From contig NZ_LMKP01000023.1 of the NCBI RefSeq assembly GCF_001421715.1, positions 134,044 through 198,043 on the forward strand: a DNA stretch of 64,000 nt, in the 5' to 3' direction. The notes under the pieces are model-generated. The model was not told where the DNA came from. It saw only the letters and a list, made by a program, of their open reading frames with translations, and did no database searches. The position numbers were made by a program, and so were the translations under genes. The number at the start of each line of letters is the position of its first letter. The first letter of the stretch is position 1. This document shows positions 1 through 8,090 of this stretch, piece by piece. Origin of the DNA: Sphingomonas sp. Leaf22. Lineage in GTDB: Bacteria > Pseudomonadota > Alphaproteobacteria > Sphingomonadales > Sphingomonadaceae.

Positions 1-49
1 AAACCCTGCTTCATGCCGCTCACGATATTCGTTGGGCCGTGGGGATCAG

Positions 50-625
50 ATGAATTTTGGTGCTTTGGCAGCGCGTTTTGCGCTGGTGGTTTCGTGCGCC
101 CTGGCGATGGTGGCCCCGGCGCAGGCCCGGTTCTGGCAATGCGCCCCCTATGCCCGCGAAATCTCGGGCGTCGAAATTTTCGGCAACGCCCATACCTGGT
201 GGGGTCAGGCCGCCGGCAAGTACGAACGCGGCCATGCCCCGAAGGAAGGCGCGGTCCTGTCGTTCGCCGCCACGTCGAAGATGCGCTTCGGTCATGTCGC
301 CATGGTGTCGAAGGTCGTCAGCGATCGCGAAGTGCTGCTCACCCATGCCAACTGGTCGCAGCGCGGCGGCATCGAACGCGATGTCCGCGCGGTCGACGTG
401 TCGGCGGCGGGTGACTGGAGCGAAGTGAAGGTATGGTTCGGTCCGCTCGGCGGGCTCGGCACCTCCGCCTATCCGGCGAACGGCTTCATCTATGCCGGCC
501 ACGCCCCTGCGCCCGCCGAATTCGCCGCGCCGATGGAAATCGCCAAGGTCGATCCGCCGGCCCCGACCGGTGGGGCGAGCATCCAGCCGCAGCACGCCCG
601 GCAGGTCGTCGCCCTCAACGACTGA
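50..625 (+). CDS. CHAP-domain (NlpC/P60-like) secreted amidase/endopeptidase
   Basis: 191 aa. Residues 1-26 form a signal peptide (hydrophobic core, then APAQA), so the product is probably periplasmic or secreted. The mature part reads as a CHAP domain: nucleophile-type Cys at residue 31 (QCAPYAR), an HTWWGQA segment, then a GHVAMV motif with the likely catalytic His at residue 82 and an HANW motif. CHAP proteins cleave peptidoglycan peptides or amide bonds. The ATG at 50 is chosen over one 18 bases upstream because the signal peptide then begins cleanly. The C-terminal 50 residues are Pro/Ala-rich. The substrate is unknown. Confidence 0.8.
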   Translation: MNFGALAARFALVVSCALAMVAPAQARFWQCAPYAREISGVEIFGNAHTWWGQAAGKYERGHAPKEGAVLSFAATSKMRFGHVAMVSKVVSDREVLLTHANWSQRGGIERDVRAVDVSAAGDWSEVKVWFGPLGGLGTSAYPANGFIYAGHAPAPAEFAAPMEIAKVDPPAPTGGASIQPQHARQVVALND

Positions 626-643
626 TCCCTCCACCGAACTTCG

Positions 644-685
644 ACGAACGGTCCGCCGTACCGACAGGTATTGCGGGCCGTTCGT
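644..685. terminator. Convergent-gene hairpin between the CHAP gene and msrB
   Basis: ACGAACGGTCCGC (644-656) pairs with GCGGGCCGTTCGT (673-685) across a 16-base loop, with one G-T wobble. It lies between two converging genes, so a bidirectional terminator is the simplest reading. There is no long T-run. Confidence 0.5.
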
Positions 686-689
686 CGTT

Positions 690-1175
690 TCAGGCCGGGC
701 GGAAGGTCATCGCCGCGCCGTTCATGCAATAGCGTTTGCCGGTCGGCTTGGGGCCGTCGTCGAACACATGGCCGAGATGCCCGCCGCAGCGCGCGCACCG
801 CACTTCGGTCCGGGTCATCAGCATCGAACGATCGGTCGCGGTCGCCACCGCGCCGTTCAGCGGTGCGTAGAAGCTGGGCCAGCCGGTCCCGCTTTCGAAC
901 TTGGTCGTCGACGCGAACAGCGGATGGCCGCACCCGGCGCATGCAAACTGTCCCGTGCGCTTCTCGCCGTTCAGCGGGCTGCTATAGGGGCGCTCGGTTC
1001 CTTCCTCCCGCAACACATTATATTGCGCGGGTGTCAGGCGGGCCTTCCATTGTGCATCGGTCAGCCTGAACGGAAAACCGGGCGCGGCCTCGCTCGTCTC
1101 GGGCGCGCAGCCGATCAGGGCGGCAAGTCCCGATAATCCGGTCAGTTCCAGCAGGCGGCGGCGATCGATCGACAT
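690..1175 (-). CDS. msrB: Peptide-methionine (R)-S-oxide reductase, exported
   Basis: 161 aa. MsrB reduces methionine-R-sulfoxide in oxidised proteins. Two zinc CxxC pairs are visible (Cys79/Cys82 and Cys127/Cys130), plus the catalytic Cys150 in RYCMN and the conserved SGTGWPSF segment. Unlike cytosolic MsrB, the N-terminus carries an Arg triplet (residues 5-7), a hydrophobic stretch and an ALIGC sequence at 19-23. That suggests export, perhaps by the Tat route or as a lipoprotein. It would then repair periplasmic proteins, which fits the DsbD-family reductase encoded about 9 kb away. Convergent with the CHAP gene. Confidence 0.93.
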   Translation of the reverse strand: MSIDRRRLLELTGLSGLAALIGCAPETSEAAPGFPFRLTDAQWKARLTPAQYNVLREEGTERPYSSPLNGEKRTGQFACAGCGHPLFASTTKFESGTGWPSFYAPLNGAVATATDRSMLMTRTEVRCARCGGHLGHVFDDGPKPTGKRYCMNGAAMTFRPA

Positions 1176-1351
1176 GGAAATTCCTTTCGAAAGCCCGATG
1201 TGGGTGGCCGCGCCGGGGCCGACAACGTCGCGCGTACGCTTCCCGACCGAACCGACGGCAGCCCGGAATTTGCACGTCGCGCTACATGCATTGGTGTGAA
1301 GCCGCCGTCTTGGCCTTGTAGTGGCCGCAATTTGGGGCCATTTGGCGCATT

Positions 1352-3031
1352 ATGCCTTTTTCGACGTTGCCCGAACCGTTAGCCGCGGCGCTTTCCGCGC
1401 GCGGCTATGAAGCCCCGACCGCCGTGCAGGCGGCCGTCCTTACCCCCGAAGCCGAGGGACGCGATCTGCTCGTGTCCGCCCAGACCGGATCGGGCAAGAC
1501 CGTTGCCTTTGGCCTTGCCATGGCGCGCGACCTGCTCGACGCCGACGACAAGATGCCGCGCGCCGGCGCGCCGCTCGCGCTGGCCATCGCCCCGACCCGC
1601 GAACTCGCGTTGCAGGTCGCGCGCGAATTGCAGTGGCTGTATGGCGAGAACGGGGCGCGCATCGTGTCGTGCGTCGGCGGCATGGACGCGGCGCGCGAAC
1701 GCCGCAACCTGAGCCACGGCACGCATATCGTCGTAGGGACGCCGGGCCGGTTGCGCGATCATATCGAGCGCGGGGCGCTCGACCTGTCGAGCCTGAAGGT
1801 CGCGATTCTCGATGAAGCGGACGAAATGCTCGACATGGGCTTTCGCGAGGATCTCGAAGGGATTCTCGACCGCACGCCCGCCGAACGCCGCACGATGCTG
1901 TTCTCGGCGACGCTGGCCAAGCCGATCGTTGCGCTGGCCAAGCGGTACCAGAAGGACGCGTTCCGCATCGACACGCGCGAGGCGGAGCGGGGCCATGGCG
2001 ACATCAGCTATCAGGCGATGACCGTCGCCCCGAACGATATCGAGAATGCGGTCGTCAACCTGCTGCGCCTGCACGAACCGGACACCGCGTTCCTGTTCTG
2101 CGCGACGCGTGAAGCGGTACGACATCTGCACGCCAATCTGGTCGAGCGCGGCTTCGATGCGGTGGCGCTGTCGGGCGAGCATTCGCAGTCGGAGCGCAAC
2201 CATGCGTTGCAGGCGCTGCGCGACCGCCGCGCCCGTGTCTGTGTCGCGACCGACGTCGCCGCGCGCGGGATCGATCTGCCGTCGCTGAGCCTGGTCGTCC
2301 ATGTCGAATTGCCGCGCGATGCCGAGGCGTTGCAGCACCGCTCGGGCCGGACCGGTCGCGCGGGCAAGAAGGGGATCGCCGCGCTGATCGTGCCGTTCCA
2401 GCGCCGTCGCCGGGTCGAAGGGCTGTTGCGCGATGCCAAGATCAACGCCGAATGGATCGGCGTACCGACGCCCGAGGAGATTCATGCCGCCGATCGCGAG
2501 CGTCTGCTCGCCAAGCTGGCCGAGCCGGTCGAATTCGACGAGGCCGATGTTGAACTGGGCGCGCGGTTGCTGACCGAGAAGTCGCCCGAGGATATCGCGG
2601 CGTTGCTGGTTCGCGCCTATCGTGCCAAGCTGCCCGCGCCCGAGGAATTGTCGGCGGGCGGGGTGCCCGAGCGGCGCGAGCGTCCGGAAGGGCCGCGTCC
2701 GGGCTTCGAGGATACCGTGTGGTTCCGCATGAATGTCGGCCGTCGCCACAATGCCGATCCGCGCTGGTTGTTGCCGCTGCTGTGCCGTCGCGGTCACATC
2801 ACCAAAAGCGAGATCGGTGCGATCCGCATCGGTAACGACGAATCGGCGTTCGAAATTCCCAAGGCGATCGCCGGCAAGTTCGTCGCATCGGTCAAGCGGA
2901 CGGCGACACCCGACGACGATCTAATGTTCGAACAGATGGCAGGCCCGCCGGCAGCCCCTCAGCGCCGCACGAACAGCGCACCGCCGCGGCATTCGGCCAA
3001 GCCTTATCGACCGGGTGCGCGGCGGAGCTGA
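1352..3031 (+). CDS. DEAD-box ATP-dependent RNA helicase with DbpA-type RNA-binding tail
   Basis: 559 aa. All helicase motifs are present in order: AQTGSGKT (I), PTRELA (Ia), GTPGR (Ib), DEAD (II), SAT (III) and HRSGRTGRAG (VI). After a linker rich in Glu/Arg/Pro, residues about 455-520 resemble the DbpA RNA-recognition domain (VWFRMNVGRR, GHITKSEIGAIRI), which in DbpA targets 23S rRNA. A role in ribosome assembly or RNA remodelling is likely. The name dbpA or deaD is not assigned because orthology cannot be tested here. Single gene, followed by a long palindromic repeat. Confidence 0.92.
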   Translation: MPFSTLPEPLAAALSARGYEAPTAVQAAVLTPEAEGRDLLVSAQTGSGKTVAFGLAMARDLLDADDKMPRAGAPLALAIAPTRELALQVARELQWLYGENGARIVSCVGGMDAARERRNLSHGTHIVVGTPGRLRDHIERGALDLSSLKVAILDEADEMLDMGFREDLEGILDRTPAERRTMLFSATLAKPIVALAKRYQKDAFRIDTREAERGHGDISYQAMTVAPNDIENAVVNLLRLHEPDTAFLFCATREAVRHLHANLVERGFDAVALSGEHSQSERNHALQALRDRRARVCVATDVAARGIDLPSLSLVVHVELPRDAEALQHRSGRTGRAGKKGIAALIVPFQRRRRVEGLLRDAKINAEWIGVPTPEEIHAADRERLLAKLAEPVEFDEADVELGARLLTEKSPEDIAALLVRAYRAKLPAPEELSAGGVPERRERPEGPRPGFEDTVWFRMNVGRRHNADPRWLLPLLCRRGHITKSEIGAIRIGNDESAFEIPKAIAGKFVASVKRTATPDDDLMFEQMAGPPAAPQRRTNSAPPRHSAKPYRPGARRS

Positions 3032-3040
3032 GGCTGGTTT

Positions 3041-3292
3041 GACGCGAAGGCGCGGAGGCGGGACGGTAAGGGGGAGAAGGTAGATTTCGCGCAGAGGCGC
3101 GGAGGCGCAGAGAGGTTGCGATTAAGGCGACGTTCTGCCGCACCAGCGGCCGTCATTGATAATTGCAGCGATATGGAAAGGCTGCGCCGAACAATCATCA
3201 GCATCCAGCACGCAACCTCCTCTGCGCCTCCGCGCCTCTGCGCGAAATCTAACCTTCTCACTTCTGCTCCGCGTCTTCGCGCCTTCGCGTGA
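3041..3292. repeat. Long palindromic MITE-like element, copy 1
   Basis: About 250 bases with two imperfect inverted arms built from TTCGCGCAGAGGCGCGGAGG-like sequence: left about 3041-3117, right about 3211-3292. The central part contains GCCGCACCAGCGGCC at 3137-3151. A second copy at 57504-57735 has the same arms and the same core word in the opposite orientation. No open reading frame was found in it. It fills much of the 524-base gap between the helicase and rpsA; the remaining leader (3293-3555) shows no convincing gene. Confidence 0.75.
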
Positions 3293-3555
3293 ATCAATCC
3301 TTCCTTCACCCGCCGCTGCGACCCACCAACCGTTGCGCGCTACCGCCAAAAGGCGTAAGGCGCGCCGGTTCGACGAGCACAGACTCGCGAAGGCCGGGCG
3401 TACGCGCCCTTTCCGCATAGCCGGGTCATGCCTTTCGTGACGACATGGTCGCCGGATGCCGCGTGTCGCATTCGGCGCACGGGGCACTCCCGGTCAAAGA
3501 CCGCCGGATTCAACCGGCCGGCCGGAAAATAGTACGATCAGGAACCAAGATTTAT

Positions 3556-5259
3556 ATGGCCAGCATGGCAAATCCCACCCGTGACGATTTCGCGTCGATG
3601 CTCGACGACATGTTCGGTGCCTCGGAAAGCTTCGAGGGCCGCGTTGTCATCGGCACCGTCACCGGGATCGAAAACGACCTCGCCGTCATCGACGTCGGTC
3701 TGAAGTCGGAAGGCCGCGTGCCGCTGCGTGAATTCGCCGCGCCGGGCCAGAAGGCCGATCTGAAGGTCGGTGACGAAGTCGAAGTCTATGTCGACCGCGT
3801 CGAGAATTCGAACGGCGAAGCGATGCTGAGCCGCGACCGCGCCCGTCGCGAAGCCGCGTGGGACAAGCTGGAAACCGAATTCGCCAAGACCGCCCGCGTC
3901 GAGGGCGTCATCTTCGGTCGCGTCAAGGGCGGCTTCACCGTCGACCTGTCGGGTGCCGTGGCGTTCCTGCCGGGTTCGCAGGTCGATATCCGTCCGGTGC
4001 GCGACGTCACGCCGCTGATGGACATTCCGCAGCCGTTCCAGATCCTGAAGATGGACCGCAAGCGCGGCAACATCGTCGTGTCGCGTCGCGCGGTGCTGGA
4101 AGAAACCCGCGCCGAGCAGCGTTCGGGCCTGATCCAGAGCCTGGCCGAAGGTCAGGTCATCGACGGCGTCGTCAAGAACATCACCGATTACGGTGCGTTC
4201 GTCGACCTCGGCGGTATCGACGGCCTGCTGCACGTCACCGACCTGTCGTACAAGCGCGTCGGTCACCCGTCGGAAGTCCTGAACATCGGCGACACCGTCA
4301 AGGTTCAGATCATCCGCATCAACCGCGACACGCAGCGCATCTCGCTCGGCATGAAGCAGCTTGAGAGCGATCCGTGGGATGGTGCCGGTGCCAAGTATCC
4401 GGTCGGCGCGAAGCTGTCGGGCCGCGTCACGAACATCACCGAATATGGTGCGTTCGTCGAACTGGAGCCGGGCATCGAAGGTCTGGTCCACGTGTCGGAA
4501 ATGAGCTGGACCAAGAAGAACGTTCATCCGGGCAAGATCGTGTCGACCTCGCAGGAAGTCGATGTGATCGTCCTCGAGGTCGATCAGGACAAGCGCCGCA
4601 TCTCGCTGGGCCTCAAGCAGGCACAGGCCAATCCGTGGGAGAAGTTCGCGGAAGATCACCCCGTCGGCTCGACCGTCGAGGGCGAAGTCAAGAACGCGAC
4701 CGAATTCGGCCTGTTCATCGGTCTGGACGGCGACGTCGACGGCATGGTCCACATGTCGGACATCGCATGGGGCATTTCGGGCGAAGACGCGCTGAACCTG
4801 CATCGCAAGGGCGAGACGGTCCAGGCCGTCGTGCTGGCGATCGAGCCGGACAAGGAGCGTATCTCGCTCGGTATGAAGCAGCTTGAGCGTGGCGGCCCGG
4901 TCGCGGCGCAGGCGGGCGACCGTCTGAACAAGAGCGCGATCGTGACCGTGACCGTGCTCGAAGTCCGCGATGCGGGCCTCGAAGTGCAGCAGGGCGACGA
5001 TGGCGCGACCGGCTTCATCAAGCGCACCGATCTCGGCCGCGACCGCGACGAACAGCGTCCGGAGCGTTTCCAGGTCGGCCAGAAGTTCGACGCGATGGTC
5101 ACCGGCTTCGATCGTTCGAAGAAGCCGACCTTCTCGATCAAGGCGATGCAGATCGCCGAAGAGAAGCAGGCCGTTGCGCAGTACGGTTCGTCGGACTCGG
5201 GTGCGTCGCTTGGCGACATCCTCGGCGAAGCGCTGAAGGCTCGCGGCGAGCAGAAGTAA
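3556..5259 (+). CDS. rpsA: 30S ribosomal protein S1
   Basis: 567 aa. Binds mRNA on the small subunit and promotes initiation on weakly structured or SD-poor mRNAs. Successive S1/OB repeats are visible, including the highly similar units with GAFVDLGG(I)DGLLHV, GAFVELEPGIEGLVHVSEMSW and a third ending HMSDIAW. A longer frame opens upstream, but ATG 3556 (MASMANPTRDD) is preceded by AGGAA at 3540-3544 and gives the usual alphaproteobacterial length. In many relatives cmk and aroA lie upstream; here a palindromic repeat and a helicase gene do. A strong terminator follows. Confidence 0.97.
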   Translation: MASMANPTRDDFASMLDDMFGASESFEGRVVIGTVTGIENDLAVIDVGLKSEGRVPLREFAAPGQKADLKVGDEVEVYVDRVENSNGEAMLSRDRARREAAWDKLETEFAKTARVEGVIFGRVKGGFTVDLSGAVAFLPGSQVDIRPVRDVTPLMDIPQPFQILKMDRKRGNIVVSRRAVLEETRAEQRSGLIQSLAEGQVIDGVVKNITDYGAFVDLGGIDGLLHVTDLSYKRVGHPSEVLNIGDTVKVQIIRINRDTQRISLGMKQLESDPWDGAGAKYPVGAKLSGRVTNITEYGAFVELEPGIEGLVHVSEMSWTKKNVHPGKIVSTSQEVDVIVLEVDQDKRRISLGLKQAQANPWEKFAEDHPVGSTVEGEVKNATEFGLFIGLDGDVDGMVHMSDIAWGISGEDALNLHRKGETVQAVVLAIEPDKERISLGMKQLERGGPVAAQAGDRLNKSAIVTVTVLEVRDAGLEVQQGDDGATGFIKRTDLGRDRDEQRPERFQVGQKFDAMVTGFDRSKKPTFSIKAMQIAEEKQAVAQYGSSDSGASLGDILGEALKARGEQK

Positions 5260-5288
5260 GCTTCTCCTTCCTGTACGGGACGATCGAC

Positions 5289-5319
5289 GGGGTGCTCCAA
5301 AGCGGAGCGCCCCGTTTTT
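5289..5319 (+). terminator. Rho-independent terminator of rpsA
   Basis: GGGGTGCTCC (5289-5298), five-base loop, GGAGCGCCCC (5304-5313) with one wobble, then GTTTTT. Confidence 0.9.
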
Positions 5320-5361
5320 CGTTCATTCGAAAGGCGGATTGTGGCGGCAAATAAATTCAGG

Positions 5362-5390
5362 TTAGGCGTGCGCTGCCCAGCCGATATAAT
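5362..5390 (+). promoter_or_regulatory. Candidate sigma70 promoter of ihfB
   Basis: TTAGGC (5362-5367), exactly 17 bases, then a perfect TATAAT (5385-5390), 33 bases before the ihfB start and after the rpsA terminator. Confidence 0.6.
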
Positions 5391-5423
5391 TTTGGCGTAG
5401 ATATCTGGATTGCCGAGGAAAAG

Positions 5424-5702
5424 ATGATCCGATCCGAACTGGTTCAAAAGGTTGCGCAGGATAATCCGACACTGCCACTGCGCGATGTGGAGCGGATCGT
5501 CTCGATCTTTTTCGACACCATCACCGAACGGCTGCATGCCGGCGGGCGCGTCGAACTGCGCGGCTTCGGTGCCTTTTCGACCCGTGCCCGCGATGCCCGC
5601 ACCGGCCGCAATCCGCGCACCGGCGAAGCCGTCGAAGTCGATGCGAAACGCGTGCCCTATTTCAAGCCCGGCAAGGAAATGCGCGCGCGGCTGAACGTCT
5701 GA
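5424..5702 (+). CDS. ihfB: Integration host factor subunit beta
   Basis: 92 aa, the normal size for an HU/IHF-family DNA-bending protein. Begins [11 protein letters not shown], as IhfB does, and carries the beta-arm with the Pro tip region ([12 protein letters not shown]) and the [12 protein letters not shown] segment. Pairs with IhfA, encoded elsewhere, to bend specific DNA sites. Following rpsA is a conserved arrangement in proteobacteria, but the strong terminator and separate promoter suggest independent expression here. Confidence 0.95.
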   Translation: MIRSELVQKVAQDNPTLPLRDVERIVSIFFDTITERLHAGGRVELRGFGAFSTRARDARTGRNPRTGEAVEVDAKRVPYFKPGKEMRARLNV

Positions 5703-5799
5703 TCGCGGGTTGCGGCGGGATGGCGACAGTGCTGATTTAGCACTTCCGTCTACCGCCGCGGCGGCGCATGTCGGGGCCGATATTGTCGAGGCCCAACCG

Positions 5800-6741
5800 A
5801 TGAACGCTCCTATCGTATCGCCCCTGATCCTGCTGCTTGCCGCTGCGTCGCTGCCGGCGCAGGAGCGCGCCGCGCCGTTCGTGATCGAGCAGACCGGGGT
5901 CGGCTATCCGACGATCGATGCCGCGGTGACGGCGGTGCGCGACGACACGGCGACGATCCTGATCGCGCCGGGCACCTATCGCGACTGCACCGTCCAGACC
6001 GGCGGCGACATCACCTATCGCGCGCGCGTGCCGGGCACCGTGATCTTCGACGGCGGCGCGTGCGAGGGGAAGGCGACGTTCGTCCTGCGTGGGCGGCGGT
6101 CGACAATCGACGGCATCATCTTTCGCGGCATCCGCGTGCCCGATGGCAATGGTGCAGGCATCCGGACCGAGATCGGCGACCTGACGGTCACCAACTCGAC
6201 CTTCCTCGACAGTCAGGAAGGAATACTCGGCGGCAATCCAGAGGGACAGCAGCGCATCACGATCGACCGCTCGACCTTTGCCGGACTGGGACAGTGCGAC
6301 GAGACGGTCGATTGTTCGCATTCGGTCTATCTGAGCAACAACGGCTCGATCACGATCCGGCGATCGCGCTTCGAACGCGGCACCGGCGGCCATTATGTCA
6401 AGATCCGTGCGCCGCGCATCGATATCATCGATTCGAGCTTCGACGACAGCCGCGGCTCCAAGACCAACTATATGATCGACCTGCCCGAAGGGGCGACCGG
6501 GCTGATCGCGCGCAACACCTTCGTACAGGGCAAGGCGAAGGAGAATTGGACCGGCTTCATCGTCGTGGGAGCGGAAAAGCGGACATTTCCGGCCAATGGC
6601 CTGCGCGTCGAGGGGAATGACGCGCGACTGGCCCCGGGGATGACGAAGAGCCCGGCGTTCGTCGCCGACTATACCGGCGACGGCGTCGCGGTCGGCGTGA
6701 ACCGCCTGGGACCGGGGGTGCACACGTTCGAACGGCGGTGA
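5800..6741 (+). CDS. Secreted right-handed parallel beta-helix protein
   Basis: 313 aa starting at ATG 5800, which begins a clear signal peptide (APIVSPLILLLAAASLPAQ). The rest resembles pectate-lyase-like beta-helix proteins: an opening YPTIDAAVTAVRDDTATILIA-type segment, typical of polysaccharide lyases and methylesterases, followed by short repeats such as LTVTNSTFLD, ITIDRSTFAG, ITIRRSRFERG and IDIIDSSFDDS that look like successive coils. Substrate unknown, probably a polysaccharide; no catalytic set can be named. The upstream in-frame extension has no signal peptide and is not used. Confidence 0.72.
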   Translation: MNAPIVSPLILLLAAASLPAQERAAPFVIEQTGVGYPTIDAAVTAVRDDTATILIAPGTYRDCTVQTGGDITYRARVPGTVIFDGGACEGKATFVLRGRRSTIDGIIFRGIRVPDGNGAGIRTEIGDLTVTNSTFLDSQEGILGGNPEGQQRITIDRSTFAGLGQCDETVDCSHSVYLSNNGSITIRRSRFERGTGGHYVKIRAPRIDIIDSSFDDSRGSKTNYMIDLPEGATGLIARNTFVQGKAKENWTGFIVVGAEKRTFPANGLRVEGNDARLAPGMTKSPAFVADYTGDGVAVGVNRLGPGVHTFERR

Positions 6742-6815
6742 CGGCCGGCACCGTCTGGGCACGGTCGACGATGCTTTCGCCTCGACTTCGGTCCGATAGC
6801 CGGTAGGCATGGCGC

Positions 6816-8036
6816 ATGCGTATACATTTTCTGCTCGCTCCGTTGCTCTTCGTCACCGCACCGGTCGCGGCTTCCGACGAATCGCCGCCGGCCCAGTCGT
6901 TGAACGCGCTGTCCGACTGGCTCACCGGTGCGGGCAAGCGGAGCGCGGACGCGCCCGCGCTGCAGCGGCCGCTGTCCCGGCACGAAGCGGAGACGGCGAT
7001 CGACCTGATCGCGGCGGCCCGGACGCGGGAAGTGACCGCTTCGGCCAAGGCAGCGGTCGAGGCGAAGGCGATCAGGATTGGTGAGCGGACGCTGCGCTGG
7101 GAAAGTAACGCGTTCGGCAACGCGCCGTTCGGCAAGCGCAGCCTGTGGATATCGATGCACGGCGGTGGCAACGCGCCACCGGCGGTCAACGATCAGCAGT
7201 GGCGCAACCAGATCGGCCTGTATCAACCGGCGGAGGGCATCTATCTCGCGCCGCGAGCGCCGACCGATACGTGGAATTTGTGGCATGAGCCGCAGATCGA
7301 CCCGCTGTTCCAGCAACTGATCGATGCGCAGGTCGCGATCAACGGAGTCGATCCCGATCGCGTCTATCTGATGGGCTATTCGGCGGGGGGCGATGGCGTG
7401 TGGCAGCTGGCACCGCGCATGGCCGATCGCTTCGCGGCAGCGGCGATGATGGCGGGGCATCCGAACGAGGCGGGGGTCGCGTCGCTCCGCAACCTGCCGT
7501 TCGCGATCTTCATGGGTGGGGCGGACAGCGCCTATGATCGCAACCGGATCGCCGCCGAGCGCGGGGCGGAGCTGGAACGGCTCCATGCCGCCGATCCGGG
7601 CGGTTATGTGTCGATGACGCGCATCTATCCGGGACTGCCGCACTGGATGAAGCGGAAAGATGCGGAGGCGCTGCCGTGGATGGCGCAGTTCACCCGCAAT
7701 CCGTGGCCGAACCGGATCGTGTGGGTGCAGGACGATGTCACGCACGACCGCTTCTACTGGCTTCGCATTCCGAATGCGGCGGCGGCGAAGGCGGGTGATC
7801 GGATCGAGGCCGTGGCAAAGGGACAGACGATCACCCTGACCGGCAGCGTCCCGACCGGAACCGTCGTCCGCCTGTCCGACCGGTTGCTGAATCTCGACCA
7901 GCGGGTGCGGGTGGTCGTCAATGGCCGCAAGGCGTTCGACGGCCGGGTACAGCGGACGGCGGCGGCGATCGTCCAGTCGTTGCAGGACCGGCTCGATCCG
8001 TCGTCGGCAGCGACGGCGTCGGTGACGCTGCCCTGA
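6816..8036 (+). CDS. Exported alpha/beta-hydrolase (esterase/depolymerase-like)
   Basis: 406 aa. N-terminal signal peptide (IHFLLAPLLFVTAPVAAS). The central domain shows SLWISMHGGGNAP (oxyanion-loop HGGG type), the nucleophile elbow GYSAGG with Ser at about residue 189, a DRFAAAAMMAGHP strand and a late PGLPHWM motif that may supply the His. The arrangement resembles PHB-depolymerase-like and prolyl-oligopeptidase-like secreted esterases. Residues after about 300 form a separate C-terminal domain of unknown fold. Convergent with the phosphatase gene. Confidence 0.72.
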   Translation: MRIHFLLAPLLFVTAPVAASDESPPAQSLNALSDWLTGAGKRSADAPALQRPLSRHEAETAIDLIAAARTREVTASAKAAVEAKAIRIGERTLRWESNAFGNAPFGKRSLWISMHGGGNAPPAVNDQQWRNQIGLYQPAEGIYLAPRAPTDTWNLWHEPQIDPLFQQLIDAQVAINGVDPDRVYLMGYSAGGDGVWQLAPRMADRFAAAAMMAGHPNEAGVASLRNLPFAIFMGGADSAYDRNRIAAERGAELERLHAADPGGYVSMTRIYPGLPHWMKRKDAEALPWMAQFTRNPWPNRIVWVQDDVTHDRFYWLRIPNAAAAKAGDRIEAVAKGQTITLTGSVPTGTVVRLSDRLLNLDQRVRVVVNGRKAFDGRVQRTAAAIVQSLQDRLDPSSAATASVTLP

Positions 8037-8043
8037 TCGAAGC

Positions 8044-8070
8044 ATCCGTCGGGTATCGTCCCCGACGGAT
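8044..8070. terminator. Bidirectional terminator hairpin
   Basis: Perfect 10-bp stem ATCCGTCGGG (8044-8053) / CCCGACGGAT (8061-8070), seven-base loop, between two converging genes. No long T-run. Confidence 0.6.
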
Positions 8071-8090
8071 GGTCCTCCGATGCCGGCCGA

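Noticed and set aside
3445..3555. Longer N-terminus for S1 from 3445
   Set aside because: The 37 extra residues have no family match; the SD and usual length favour 3556.
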